64,000 nt of DNA from Burkholderiales bacterium (GCA_020854035.1 JADZGE010000087.1:80886-144885), one strand, 5' to 3'; counted from the stretch's first letter, positions 24,578 to 33,881 are shown. The notes: generated by a model not told the origin, from the sequence alone. Numbers and translations are program-made.

Positions 24578-25696
24578 ATGATCAGGCACTCGAGGATTTT
24601 CGGCGTACTGTTGGTCACGGCCGCGGCGTGGGCGGGGCCCGCCGCGGGGCAGGCGATCGAGAACGAACTTGTCCTCATCACGCCCGTCGCGCGGACGCTC
24701 ACCGATCCGATACTCGCGGACTTCGCGAAATACGCCAAGGAGCGGTGGAACGTCGACGTGAAGACGAGTTCGATTGCCGCGGGCACGCCGGTCGCCTACG
24801 GGCGCATCGTCGAGTGGAAGGGGCGGCCCGACGCGGACATCTTCTGGGGCGGCGAGAGCGCGCTCTACGACAAGCTCGCCGAGCAGGGGCTGCTCGCGAA
24901 GCTCGATCTCCCGAAGGCCGTGATGGACGCGATCCCCCCGACCATCGGCAAGCCGAAGCCGATCGCCCTGAAGGACCCGAAGGGCTTCTGGACCGGTACC
25001 GTTCTGGAGCCCTACGGGCTCGTCTACCACCCGAAGCTGCTCGCCAAGCTCGGTGTCCCCGAGCCGAAGGACTGGGATGACCTGCTGCATCCCCGCCTGA
25101 AGGGGCAGGTCGCCCAGTGCGCGCCGACGCGCTCGTCGAGCAGCCATGCGACCTACGAAGTGATCCTCCAGCGCGATGGCGACGCCAAGGGCTGGGCGTG
25201 GCTGAAGCGGCTCGCCGGCAACACCGGGATTTTCACCGCGCGCAGCCGCGACGTGCCCTCGGTAGTGGCGCGCGGCGAGTTTGCCGCCGGGTTCGCGGTG
25301 CCGAGCTACATGGCGTTCGAGGACCGGCTGGCGGGCTACGAGGTGAAGTTCGTGGCGCCGAAAACGGCGTGGGTGACCCCCGAGCCGATGGCGGTCATCG
25401 CGGGCACCCGGCGGCCGCGGGCGGCGCGCGCGTTCGTCGAGTACGTGCTCTCGGAGCGCGGCCAGAGGGTGGCCATGGAACGGGGCGTGTTCCCGATCAC
25501 GCCGAAGTACCGGGTGCAGGGCAAGCCCGGCTCGCACGCGGAGATGGCGGTCGAGTTCACGGGGGGGCTGCGCTCCTACTTCGACGTCGACGTGACCAAC
25601 ATCTACGACGACGAGCTCGCCCAGAAGCGCTACGAAGCGGTCAACCAGCAGTACCGCAAGGAGATCGAGGCGGTGGCGGATCAACTGAAGAAGTGA
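24578..25696 (+). CDS. ABC importer periplasmic binding protein (Fe3+/phosphonate class)
   Basis: Protein of 372 residues from ATG 24578 with GGAGGGG upstream. Signal peptide RIFGVLLVTAAAWAGPAAGQ. The mature part has type-1 substrate-binding-protein features: ELVLITPVARTLTDPILADF, a hinge strand DADIFWGGESALYDKLAEQG, TGTVLEPYGLVYHPKLLAKL and FAVPSYMAFEDRL. The class binds ferric iron, 2-aminoethylphosphonate, thiamine or similar; tyrosines that could ligate iron are present but do not settle the ligand. First gene of a three-gene operon, 28 bases before the ATPase gene, downstream of the FNR-type box. Confidence 0.85.
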   Translation: MIRHSRIFGVLLVTAAAWAGPAAGQAIENELVLITPVARTLTDPILADFAKYAKERWNVDVKTSSIAAGTPVAYGRIVEWKGRPDADIFWGGESALYDKLAEQGLLAKLDLPKAVMDAIPPTIGKPKPIALKDPKGFWTGTVLEPYGLVYHPKLLAKLGVPEPKDWDDLLHPRLKGQVAQCAPTRSSSSHATYEVILQRDGDAKGWAWLKRLAGNTGIFTARSRDVPSVVARGEFAAGFAVPSYMAFEDRLAGYEVKFVAPKTAWVTPEPMAVIAGTRRPRAARAFVEYVLSERGQRVAMERGVFPITPKYRVQGKPGSHAEMAVEFTGGLRSYFDVDVTNIYDDELAQKRYEAVNQQYRKEIEAVADQLKK

Positions 25697-25724
25697 CGCC
25701 GGCCCCCGCCCGGCGGTGTGATTC

Positions 25725-26801
25725 GTGCGCATTTCGGTCGAGAACCTCACCAAGCTTTTCGGGGCCCAGGCGGCGATCAGCGCCGTCAGTCTCTCCATCG
25801 AGGAGGGCGAGATGTTCACCCTCCTCGGCCCTTCGGGGTGCGGCAAGACGACGCTCCTGAGACTCATCGCCGGTTTTTACGCGCCCGACGAGGGCGTCGT
25901 CCGCTTCGACGAGCGCGTCGTGAACGCCGTGCCGCCGCACGAGCGCGGCATCGGCATGGTGTTCCAGAACTACGCGCTGTGGCCGCACATGACGGTCTCG
26001 GAGAACGTCGGTTACGGGCTGAAGCTGCGCAAGGTGGGCGCCGCCGAGCTCGGTGACCGGGTGCGCGCCGTGCTCGACAAGGTCGAGCTGAAGGGTCTCG
26101 GCGAGCGCTACCCGGGCCAGCTCTCGGGAGGGCAGCAGCAGCGCGTGGCGCTCGCGCGCGCGCTCGTGCTGAATCCCCAGATCCTGCTGCTCGACGAGCC
26201 GCTCTCCAATCTCGACGCGAAGATCCGCATCCAGGTCCGCGCCGAGATCCGCAAGCTCCAGAAGGAACTCGGCATTACCACGGTCTACGTGACCCACGAC
26301 CAGGAAGAGGCGCTCACGCTCTCCGACCGGATCGCGGTCTTCAATCGCGGGAAGGTGTTCCAGGTGGGGCCGCCCCGCGCGCTCTACGAGCGGCCCGCGA
26401 ACCGCTTCGTCGCCGACTTCATCGGCATCAACAACCTCGTCGAGGGCACGGTCCGGGCGGTCGAGGGCGCGGGGGAACGCGTCCGCGTGGAAACCGCGGT
26501 GGGGGAGATCGTGGCGATACACGAGGCGCGGCTCTCCGTGGGCGATCGCTGCGTGCTGTGCATACGCCCCGAGAACGCGGCGGTCGACGGCCCGTCCGGC
26601 GGCGGGGGCAACCGCTTCACGGGGCGAGTCGCCTTTGCCGCCTACCTCGGCAACACGCTGCGCTACGACGTTGATCTCGGCGGCGGGGTGAGCTTCAAGG
26701 CCGATATCGGTGACCCCTGGCACCACGAGCAGTACGAGATGGGGCGCGAAGTGACGCTCACCTGTCCGGTGGCGAGCACGCTCGCCATTGCCGCGGATTG
26801 A
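25725..26801 (+). CDS. ABC importer ATPase with TOBE domain
   Basis: Protein of 358 residues, GTG start at 25725. Walker A GPSGCGKTTLLRLIAGFYAP (about 36-55), Q-loop MVFQNYALWPHMTVSENV, signature LSGGQQQRVALARAL (about 135), Walker B ILLLDEPLSNLDAKIRIQV, H-loop VTHDQEEALTLSDRIAV. Residues about 245-358 form the regulatory OB/TOBE part (CVLCIRPENAAVDGP). Typical of FbpC/PotA-type ATPases. Its stop overlaps the permease start by four bases, indicating translational coupling. Confidence 0.93.
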   Translation: MRISVENLTKLFGAQAAISAVSLSIEEGEMFTLLGPSGCGKTTLLRLIAGFYAPDEGVVRFDERVVNAVPPHERGIGMVFQNYALWPHMTVSENVGYGLKLRKVGAAELGDRVRAVLDKVELKGLGERYPGQLSGGQQQRVALARALVLNPQILLLDEPLSNLDAKIRIQVRAEIRKLQKELGITTVYVTHDQEEALTLSDRIAVFNRGKVFQVGPPRALYERPANRFVADFIGINNLVEGTVRAVEGAGERVRVETAVGEIVAIHEARLSVGDRCVLCIRPENAAVDGPSGGGGNRFTGRVAFAAYLGNTLRYDVDLGGGVSFKADIGDPWHHEQYEMGREVTLTCPVASTLAIAAD

Positions 26802-28516
26802 GAGCGGGCATGCCCGCGGCGGAGCTCGCCCGGCCAGCCGCGCGCGGACCGCGCGTGCCGGCCGTGTCCATGATCGGCTTCGCGCTCATCTGGGCGTTCC
26901 TGATCGTGTTCGTTCTCTATCCGCTCACCCGGATCTTCTACGACGCGTTCACCACCGAGGCCGGCGCTTTCAGCTTCACCAACTTCCACGAGTTCTTCAC
27001 CGACCGCTACTACCTGCGATCGCTCTGGAATTCGCTCCTGCTCGGGGTGGCGGCGGTCATCACGACCTCGGTGATCGGGATCGCGGTCGCGTTTCTCATC
27101 ATCCGTTACGATTTTCCGGGCCGCAACCTCTTCGCCTACCTCACGATGCTGCCGCTCATTCTGCCGCCGCTCGTGGGCGTGCTCGGTTTCGTGTTCATCC
27201 TCGGGCGGGCGGGCACGGTGAACGTGCTGCTGCACGACTGGTTCGGGCTCGCGCAGCCCGTCAACTTCATGTACGGCATGCAGGGCGTCCTGCTGGTGGA
27301 GACGGTGCACCTCTTCCCGCTGATGACGCTCTCGATCCTCGACGCCATGTCCAAGGTGGACCCGTCGCTCGAGGAGGCGGCGCAAGGCATGGGCGCGCGG
27401 GGGTGGCGGCGGTTCCGGGACATCACGCTGCCTCTCACCACGCCCGGCTACGTTTCCGGGGCGCTCCTCGTGTTCATCTGGACGTTCGCCGATTTCGTGA
27501 CACCGCTCGTCGTGGGCGTGCAGGATCTCCTCGCCGTGCAGGCCTATCTCAACATCGTCCAGTTCGTCGACCGGCGCATCTTCCGGATGGGCATCGTGAT
27601 CTCCGCGCTGCTCGTCCTCCTGGCGGTCGTGTTCGTTCTCGTGGCGCGCCACTACGTGGCGATCAAGGATTACAGCTCGCTCGCCTACTCGAAGGTCGAG
27701 CGCCGCCGCCTGGGGCGGGCGAAGCGCTGGCTCGCCGTGGGCTTTCTCGTGGCGCTGTTCGCCGTCTCCGCGATTCCGCAGGTCGGGGTCCTCCTCGCCG
27801 CCGTCGGCAAGGGCTGGGCGCTCACACCGCTGCCGGTGCATTACACCGCCGACTACTTCCGGCAGGTGAGCATCGAGACGCCCAAGTTCATCGTGAACTC
27901 GCTGCTCTTCTCGGGGCTCGCCGTGCTGATCTGCCTGCTGATCGGCGTGCCGATGGCGTGGATCATGAGCCGCACGCAGACGATCGGGCGTGGCGCGATG
28001 GATGCGCTCACGACGCTCATCCTCGCGATTCCCGGAACCGCGATCGGCATCGCCTACATCCGGGCGTTCCACTACCCGTTGCCGGGCATCGACCTCGCGC
28101 TGACGAGCATGTGGTTCGTGCTGCCGCTGGTGCTCGCCGTGCGCCGCCTGCCCTACACCGTGCGCGGCAGCTATTCGTCGCTCCTGCTCGTGCACCGGTC
28201 GATGGAAGAAGCGGCCGAGAACGTCGGAGCGACGAAGCTGCGCACGTTCCGGGACATCACCGTCCCGCTCGTGTGGAAGGGCATCCTCGTGGGGGCGCTC
28301 TTCTCGTTCCTCATGTCGATACAGGAAGCTTCCGCCACGCTCTTCCTCGTGCTGGGTGGCTGGGAGGTGATCCCGATCGGGATCTTCACCTACTACATCG
28401 CGGGCTCGCACGGCCAGGCGGCGGCGCTGGGCGTGATCCTCATCGTGCTCTGCGCGGCGAGCCTCTACGTCGTCAACCGGATCGCCGGCACGCGGGTCGG
28501 CGGGCTTTTCGGCTGA
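26798..28516 (+). CDS. ABC importer permease, fused double module
   Basis: Protein of 572 residues, TTG start at 26798 inside the ATPase stop (ATG 26810 is the alternative). Two homologous permease halves of about six helices each. The cytoplasmic EAA loops are visible twice, as EEAAQGMGARGWRRFRDITL in half one and EEAAENVGATKLRTFRDITV in half two; they dock onto the ATPase dimer. Fused FbpB/ThiP-like permeases are typical of iron(III) and phosphonate importers. Inner membrane. Last gene of the operon; no T-run terminator was seen downstream. Confidence 0.92.
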   Translation: MRAGMPAAELARPAARGPRVPAVSMIGFALIWAFLIVFVLYPLTRIFYDAFTTEAGAFSFTNFHEFFTDRYYLRSLWNSLLLGVAAVITTSVIGIAVAFLIIRYDFPGRNLFAYLTMLPLILPPLVGVLGFVFILGRAGTVNVLLHDWFGLAQPVNFMYGMQGVLLVETVHLFPLMTLSILDAMSKVDPSLEEAAQGMGARGWRRFRDITLPLTTPGYVSGALLVFIWTFADFVTPLVVGVQDLLAVQAYLNIVQFVDRRIFRMGIVISALLVLLAVVFVLVARHYVAIKDYSSLAYSKVERRRLGRAKRWLAVGFLVALFAVSAIPQVGVLLAAVGKGWALTPLPVHYTADYFRQVSIETPKFIVNSLLFSGLAVLICLLIGVPMAWIMSRTQTIGRGAMDALTTLILAIPGTAIGIAYIRAFHYPLPGIDLALTSMWFVLPLVLAVRRLPYTVRGSYSSLLLVHRSMEEAAENVGATKLRTFRDITVPLVWKGILVGALFSFLMSIQEASATLFLVLGGWEVIPIGIFTYYIAGSHGQAAALGVILIVLCAASLYVVNRIAGTRVGGLFG

Positions 28517-28588
28517 GGGCGGGGGCGCGCAACCTGCCGGCGACCCGGGCGTTCGGGGGTGCGGCGCCGGCTCGGACCGGGCGGGGTG

Positions 28589-29554
28589 CTACTCGACTTT
28601 CGCGCCGGAATCGCGGATGACCTTCGCCCAGCGCGTCATCTCCGCCTTCTGATACGCATCGAACTCGGCCGGCGTGTTGGCGACGGGGTCCGCGCCGAGC
28701 TGGATGATGCGCTGGCGCACGTCGGGTGCGCCGACGATCCGCACCAGTTCCGCGTTCAGCCGGGAGACGATCGCCTCCGGCGTCTTCGCCGGAAGCCAGA
28801 CCGCGTACCACGACCCGGTGACGAGGTCGCGATAGCCCGTCTCGGCGAACGTCGGCACCGCGGGGAGCTGCTCCGAACGCTTCCCGGATGTAATCGCGAG
28901 AACCCTCAGGCGATTCGCTTTCACGAATCCCATGATCGGGGGGAGGCTGTTGAACATGAACGGCACCTGGCCCGAGATGACGTCGGTCAACGCCTGCGAC
29001 TGTCCCTTGTACGGGACGTGGGTCATCTTCGTGCCGGTGACCGATTTCAGCAATTCGGCGGTGAGGTGCGTCGAGGAACCCGCGCCGGACGAGGCGAACG
29101 AGAGTTCGCCGGGGCGGGCTTTCGCGAGCGCGATGAACTCCTTCACGTTCCTCACCGGGAGCGTCGGCGTCACGACCAGCACCAGCGGGGAACTGGCCAG
29201 CACCGTCACGGGCGAGAAATCGCGGATCGCGTCGTAGGAAATCTTCGGGAAGAGACTGGGGGCGATGACGTGGACCGAGGCGCTCACCAGCACCGTGTAG
29301 CCATCGGCCGGCGACTTTGCCACGGCGTCCGTGCCGATCATGCCGCTAGCGCCCGTGCGGTTGTCGATTACGACCGGCTGGCCCCACGATTCGGCGAGCT
29401 TCTGGCCGGCAAGGCGCCCGAGGATGTCGGTCGGCCCGCCCGGCGTGAACGGCACGACCATCCGGATGGGCTTGGCGGGATAGCCCTGCGCCGCGGCGGG
29501 CAACGCCGGCGCCAGCCCGATCAGCAGGAAATGCATCGCACGTGTCGCGTTCAT
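28589..29554 (-). CDS. Bug-family periplasmic receptor 4
   Basis: Protein of 321 residues, ATG 29554 behind a strong GGGGGAGGAG. Short signal peptide (RAMHFLLIGLAPALPAAAQ). Mature start GYPAKPIRMVVPFTPGGPTD; later GQPVVIDNRTGASGMIGTDA and HVPYKGQSQALTDVISGQVP. Divergent, by 98 bases, from the racemase-like gene at 29653, with which it probably shares a regulatory region; the pairing suggests an acid that this enzyme family acts on. Confidence 0.9.
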   Translation of the reverse strand: MNATRAMHFLLIGLAPALPAAAQGYPAKPIRMVVPFTPGGPTDILGRLAGQKLAESWGQPVVIDNRTGASGMIGTDAVAKSPADGYTVLVSASVHVIAPSLFPKISYDAIRDFSPVTVLASSPLVLVVTPTLPVRNVKEFIALAKARPGELSFASSGAGSSTHLTAELLKSVTGTKMTHVPYKGQSQALTDVISGQVPFMFNSLPPIMGFVKANRLRVLAITSGKRSEQLPAVPTFAETGYRDLVTGSWYAVWLPAKTPEAIVSRLNAELVRIVGAPDVRQRIIQLGADPVANTPAEFDAYQKAEMTRWAKVIRDSGAKVE

Positions 29555-29652
29555 GGCGCTCCTCCCCCGGGTGATCGTAGCGGCATGTCGGAAGGCCGGT
29601 CAATCGGTACAATCCGCAACGGTTCATCCATCCGCGGAACGGAGAGGCGCCA

Positions 29653-30414
29653 ATGACGGGACGGCAGGGATACGGCGGCAAGACGGTATACGGCGCGCGC
29701 GTCGGCATCCTGATGCTCGACACGAAGTGGCCGCGCCCGCCCGGGGACACCGGCAATGCGCTGACATGGCCGTTTCCCGTGCTCTACAAGGTCGTGCCGG
29801 GCGCGAGCGCCCGCGTCGTGATCCACGAACAGGGCAGGGGGCTCGGCCCCGCGTTCCTCAAGGCGGCGCAGGAACTGGTCCGGGAGGGGGCCGACGGCAT
29901 CACGACCACGGGCGGGTTCCTCGCGATTTTCCAGCGGGAACTCGCGGCGCACGTCAACGTGCCGGTGGCGAGTTCCTCTCTCATGCAGGTGCCGCTCGTC
30001 GAGCGGCTGCTGCCGCCCGGCAAGCGCGTCGGCGTGCTCTCGGTGCAGGGCGATCGCATAACCCCGGAGCATTGGGACGCGGTGGGCGCGCCGCACGACA
30101 CCCCGGTCATGGGTACCGAGGGCGGGCGCGAATTCACCCGGGTCATGCTGGGCGACACGATCGACATGGACTACGAGGCGGCCGAGCAGGACATTCTCGA
30201 GGCGGGCGAGAAGCTGCTGTCGCGGCATCCCGAGGTGGGCGCCATCGTCACCGAGAATCACAACATGGCGCCCTATGCGGCGGCGCTGAACCGCCGGCTG
30301 CGGATCCCGATTTTCACCGTCTACACGTTCGTCACGTGGTTCCAGGCGGGGCTCGCGCCGCGGGAGTTCGGGTATCCCGGCTCGTCCGCGCCCGGGACGT
30401 GGCGCGAGCGTTGA
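29653..30414 (+). CDS. Asp/Glu/hydantoin racemase-superfamily protein lacking all cysteines
   Basis: Protein of 253 residues with the overall pattern of the aspartate/glutamate racemase and arylmalonate decarboxylase superfamily: ARVGILMLDTKWPRPPGDTG, ADGITTTGGFLAIFQRELAA (about 77-96), VPVASSSLMQVPLVERLLPP and AIVTENHNMAPYAAALNRRL (about 197-216). In relatives I remember, these sites read TTxCGFL and LECTNMPPY, with Cys as acid/base. Here they are Gly and Asn, and the whole protein contains no Cys. A cysteine-dependent racemisation or isomerisation is therefore not possible; it may be a binding or structural paralogue, or use different chemistry. Divergent from a Bug receptor. Confidence 0.8.
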   Translation: MTGRQGYGGKTVYGARVGILMLDTKWPRPPGDTGNALTWPFPVLYKVVPGASARVVIHEQGRGLGPAFLKAAQELVREGADGITTTGGFLAIFQRELAAHVNVPVASSSLMQVPLVERLLPPGKRVGVLSVQGDRITPEHWDAVGAPHDTPVMGTEGGREFTRVMLGDTIDMDYEAAEQDILEAGEKLLSRHPEVGAIVTENHNMAPYAAALNRRLRIPIFTVYTFVTWFQAGLAPREFGYPGSSAPGTWRER

Positions 30415-30478
30415 GCCGGGACGGGTGTCGCGAACCGGGTGGCCCGGATCTCGCGAGACTTCATGGTCCGGGCGTTTC

Positions 30479-31540
30479 TCAGTCAATCCGGACGTTCGCG
30501 GTCCTGACCACCTGCGCCCAGCGTGCGAAGTCGGCCTTGATGAGCTCGGCGAAGGACTGGGGGCCGTCGCCCGCGATGTCGGAGCCGAGCTGCGCGAGGC
30601 GCGCCTGCACCGCCTTTTCCTGCAACGCCGCGTGGAACTCCCGGTAGAGCTTCTCGATGACGGGCCGCGGCGTGCCGGCGGTGGTCAGTATTCCCGCCCA
30701 TACCGGCACCTCGAAGTCCCTGAGGCCCGCTTCCGCCGTCGTGGGCGTGCCGGGCATCATCGCCGAGCGTCGCTTCGCCGCGACCGCGACGGCGCGGACC
30801 TTGCCCGACTGCACATGCGGCTGCGCCGAAGCCGTCGTGGTGAAAAGGAGCTGCACCTGTCCGCCGAGGAGGTCGGTGAACGCCGGGGCCGCGCCCTTGT
30901 ACGGCACGTGCACGATGGCCGCCCCGGTTCGCATCTTGAAAAGCTCCAGCGTGAGGTGCGAGATGCTGCCGTTACCGGTGGAGGCGGCGCTCAGTCCGCC
31001 CGGTCTCGACTTCGCCAGGGCGACCACTTCGGCGACCGTCTTCGCGGGCAGCGCGCCGCTTGCAATGAGCGCCATCGGCGTGTCGACCAAGTGAATCACC
31101 GGGGCGAAATCCCGGGCGGGATCGTAGGCGAGCTTGCGGTGCAGATGCGGCGCGATCGTGATCGGTCCGGCGGTCGCCATGAGGATGGTGTGGCCATCGG
31201 CCGGGGCGCGCGCCGTCGCCTCCGCCGCGATGAGACCCGCCGCGCCGGCGCGGTTGTCCACGACAAACTGCTGGCCGAGCCGCTCGGCGAGCTTCTGTCC
31301 GGTCAGGCGGGCGATGATGTCCTGCGAGCCCCCGGGGGTGAAGGGCACGATGAAGCGCACGGGCCGCGCCGGGAACGGCTGCGCGAGGACTCCGGCCGAC
31401 ACAACTGCCGTCGCGAACGCAAAGGTCGCGAGGACGCCCGGCAGCGCGGAGAGAGCGAGGGCACCAACGCCTGCGACCCGACAAGCGCGCTCGCCCATTG
31501 ACGGCGCCGCGGTGCGAGGGTCATCGCCAGCAAGCTTCAT
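30479..31540 (-). CDS. Bug-family periplasmic receptor 5
   Basis: Protein of 353 residues from ATG 31540, with GGGAGG seven bases upstream. The signal region is unusually long (about 50 residues), ending VSAGVLAQ before PFPARPVRFIVPFTPGGSQD. A start at the internal ATG around 31498 would give a more normal leader. Family loops GQQFVVDNRAGAAGLIAAEA and HVPYKGAAPAFTDLLGGQVQ are intact. Lies 17 bases downstream of the URO-D-like gene, so very likely co-transcribed with it. Confidence 0.88.
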   Translation of the reverse strand: MKLAGDDPRTAAPSMGERACRVAGVGALALSALPGVLATFAFATAVVSAGVLAQPFPARPVRFIVPFTPGGSQDIIARLTGQKLAERLGQQFVVDNRAGAAGLIAAEATARAPADGHTILMATAGPITIAPHLHRKLAYDPARDFAPVIHLVDTPMALIASGALPAKTVAEVVALAKSRPGGLSAASTGNGSISHLTLELFKMRTGAAIVHVPYKGAAPAFTDLLGGQVQLLFTTTASAQPHVQSGKVRAVAVAAKRRSAMMPGTPTTAEAGLRDFEVPVWAGILTTAGTPRPVIEKLYREFHAALQEKAVQARLAQLGSDIAGDGPQSFAELIKADFARWAQVVRTANVRID

Positions 31541-31557
31541 GCGGCAGCCTCCCATGC

Positions 31558-32559
31558 TCATGGCCTCGAGTGGTGGAGATTCCTGATGGTTTCCGCGGTA
31601 AATCGGAGCGTCGCCTCGTCCACCGGATGCCGGATGACGCACGCGGGCGCAAGCAGCATACCCCGGCCGCCGCTCTCCGCCATCGCCCTGGCGATGTCGG
31701 CGCGTATCCCCGCGTGGTCGCGTCGCGTCAGGTTCGCGCGCCGAAGCCCGCCCAGGATGGCCCGGTTGTCGCCCCCGGCCCGGTAGTCCCGGATCGAGGG
31801 TGGCGTCTCCCCGATATGCCAGTTGAGCGCCGCGACGTCGTATTGCGGCAGGAGCTCGGTCAGAACGTTCTCTCCGTGCAGGTGCACCACGTTGAACCAT
31901 GCGCCCGCGCCCGTGGCCGCCTCCAGCACACGGCGGTCGTAGGGAATGCCGAAGCTCCGGTATGAAGTCGCATCGAGCGCCTCGCGGTTTGCTTCCTGTA
32001 TTGCCAGGAACACCCCCGCGCAGCCGCGCTCGACCGCCGCGCGTGCGAAGGCGCAGGTCACGCGGCAGATCGTCTCGAGCCCGCGCGCGAGCGCGGCGCC
32101 GTCCTTCATGATGTGCTGCCGCTGTGCCCCGTTCGAGAGCTTGGCGGCGGTGCTAAGTGGCGAGAAGACGGTGGCGAGCACGGGGACCCCGGCGCCGACC
32201 CGTGCGGTGAGCCGCGCGAAATGGTCGAGCTCGCGCCCGAGCGCGCCGCTCGTGACCGGCAGTTCCGCCAATGTTTCCCAGTCCCGGGCGTTGCGGATGG
32301 CAGGTTGTGTCACTCGCGCCGCACCACCGCTCGCGATCTCGCTGTAGTCGCACACGCAGCCCCAGTCCTCCACGGAATACAGGCCGTTCGGCATGGTCTT
32401 GACGAAGTCCATGTCGTAGCGCATTGAAAAATCAGCGGTTTCCCGCGCAAGCCTGGCCGGGTCGAGGTCGATTCCCGGCAGGTGCGTCCAGAACCCATAT
32501 GGCGGGCGATCGAGCGTCTCGCCGAGGAGAGCCCCTTTGATTCTTTGGAGTTTTTCCAT
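31558..32559 (-). CDS. Uroporphyrinogen decarboxylase-like protein
   Basis: Protein of 333 residues with URO-D superfamily features: a TIM-barrel start (QRIKGALLGETLDRPPYGFW), METHYL-corrinoid-like regions VLATVFSPLSTAAKLSNG and GVFLAIQEANREALDATSYR, then NVVHLHGENVLTELLPQYDV and NWHIGETPPSIRDYR. The true heme enzyme HemE has FAGAPWT and other arginine-rich motifs that I do not see. The protein therefore fits the MtaA/MtbA/CmuA-like methyltransferase and demethylase branch or an uncharacterised decarboxylase. It precedes a Bug receptor by 17 bases, implying an imported small substrate. Reaction unknown. Confidence 0.75.
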   Translation of the reverse strand: MEKLQRIKGALLGETLDRPPYGFWTHLPGIDLDPARLARETADFSMRYDMDFVKTMPNGLYSVEDWGCVCDYSEIASGGAARVTQPAIRNARDWETLAELPVTSGALGRELDHFARLTARVGAGVPVLATVFSPLSTAAKLSNGAQRQHIMKDGAALARGLETICRVTCAFARAAVERGCAGVFLAIQEANREALDATSYRSFGIPYDRRVLEAATGAGAWFNVVHLHGENVLTELLPQYDVAALNWHIGETPPSIRDYRAGGDNRAILGGLRRANLTRRDHAGIRADIARAMAESGGRGMLLAPACVIRHPVDEATLRFTAETIRNLHHSRP

Positions 32560-32669
32560 ATTGCAGGCTTGTATACGGACACGGTTGCACTGCGGCCAGG
32601 CATCGCCACTGCCGGAGGTTATCGCACAAAGAGTTCAGACAACTTGTTAAGCCAATCTGCCAATTCCCC

Positions 32670-32697
32670 TTGCCAAGCCCATGATTGCGAGTCTAAT
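32670..32697 (+). promoter_or_regulatory. Candidate promoter for the ParA gene
   Basis: TTGCCA (32670-32675), 16 bases, TCTAAT (32692-32697). Transcription would begin near 32704 and leave a leader of about 84 bases before the TTG start at 32788. The 228-base spacer upstream of parA is AT-richer than its surroundings. Confidence 0.4.
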
Positions 32698-32787
32698 CTT
32701 ATCTCCCTTTCCCGGATTCCCCTTTTGCGCCGCGGATCGGCGCTGGGGAGCGCCGCTCGTCCGGGCCGTCATCGCTGCGGGGGCACG

Positions 32788-33552
32788 TTGGCCAGGATTG
32801 CCGTATTCAATCAGAAGGGCGGCGTGGGGAAAACCACCACCACGTTGAACCTTGCCGCCCTGCTTGCCCGGCGCGGGCGGGACCCGCTCATCCTCGATCT
32901 CGATCCGCAGGCGCACCTCACCAACGTCTGCGGGGTTGCGGTTGCCGCGCCGGAGCGCAGTCTCTACGGGTTCTATGCCGCCGGCGCCTCGCTCGCCGGG
33001 CTCATCAGGTTCATCGGCGCGGGGTTGAAGGTGATTCCCGCGCATCTCGAACTCTCGAAGGTGGATACCCAGTTCGGCAAGGGCCCCAACGTGCTCAACC
33101 GGTTGAACGCGGGCATCGTCCGCGAGACTCTCAACACCGACCGGCCCATCATCATGGATGTCTGCCCGACGCTGGGGGTGCTCTCCTTGAACAGCGTGTT
33201 CGCCGCGGACCGTGTGCTGGTGCCGATCTCGGCCGATTACCTCGCCACGCGCGGCGCCGAGCAGATGGAGCGCACGCTGCGGGCGCTCGAGCACGTGCTG
33301 AAGAAGCGCATGGAGCGCCGCTACGTGCTCACCCGGTTCGACTCGCGCCGGAAGCTCTCGTGGGAGATCGACCGGGAGCTTCGCGAACGCTACGGCGCCG
33401 ACGTCTGCGCAACGCGCATCGCCGAGAGCGTGAGCCTCGCGGAAAGCCCGTCGAAGGGCCGCGACGTTTTTGCCCACGCGCCGGAGAGCCGCGGCGCGCG
33501 GGACCACGAGGCACTGCTCGATGAACTGGAGACGAGCGGGTTCATGCAATAG
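32788..33552 (+). CDS. Orphan ParA-family ATPase
   Basis: Protein of 254 residues starting at TTG 32788; the frame is open further upstream, but family alignment begins at ARIAVFNQKGGVGKTTTTLN. Deviant Walker A KGGVGKTT (about 10-17), Walker A' LDLDPQAHLT (about 38-47), Walker B-like IIMDVCPTLGVLSLN (about 120). ATP-dependent dimerisation on DNA moves plasmids, chromosomes or protein clusters. There is no parB or parS in the window; the only partner is a 74-residue gene 16 bases downstream. A chromosomally encoded positioning ATPase is more likely than a plasmid locus, as the flanks are core genes. Confidence 0.85.
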   Translation: MARIAVFNQKGGVGKTTTTLNLAALLARRGRDPLILDLDPQAHLTNVCGVAVAAPERSLYGFYAAGASLAGLIRFIGAGLKVIPAHLELSKVDTQFGKGPNVLNRLNAGIVRETLNTDRPIIMDVCPTLGVLSLNSVFAADRVLVPISADYLATRGAEQMERTLRALEHVLKKRMERRYVLTRFDSRRKLSWEIDRELRERYGADVCATRIAESVSLAESPSKGRDVFAHAPESRGARDHEALLDELETSGFMQ

Positions 33553-33568
33553 CCCGCGGCGAGATCCC

Positions 33569-33793
33569 GTGAACAAGTACGGCTTCCGGATACGCACTCG
33601 CGGCGGCATGCTGGTGGAAAACCTCCAGCTTCACGCGCGCGACCGCGAGGAGGCCGAGCGCAAGATCAACCAGATCTACCGCCAGTGCTCGATCCTCGAG
33701 TGCCAGGAGCTCACGCCGGTCATCCGGAAGGAAGGTCTCGATCTGGAAGATGTCATCGGACTCATCGCCCGCGAGAAGGTCCGCGCGCCGTGA
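33569..33793 (+). CDS. Small conserved-looking protein downstream of ParA
   Basis: GTG start at 33569 gives 74 residues: NKYGFRIRTRGGMLVENLQL, then a charged helix ARDREEAERKINQIYRQCSI and LECQELTPVIRKEGLDLEDV. A beta-hairpin followed by helices; two Cys; no membrane segment. I do not know the family. The 16-base spacing from parA implies co-transcription, and a role as ParA regulator or cargo adaptor is an inference from position only. Confidence 0.7.
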   Translation: MNKYGFRIRTRGGMLVENLQLHARDREEAERKINQIYRQCSILECQELTPVIRKEGLDLEDVIGLIAREKVRAP

Positions 33794-33881
33794 GCCGCGC
33801 CGGCTCTCCGCCGATGCCGCGCGCGAGGCTGCCGGGCAATGGCGGGGCGATCAGCCCCGCGTCCCGCGGCGGCACGCGCCG

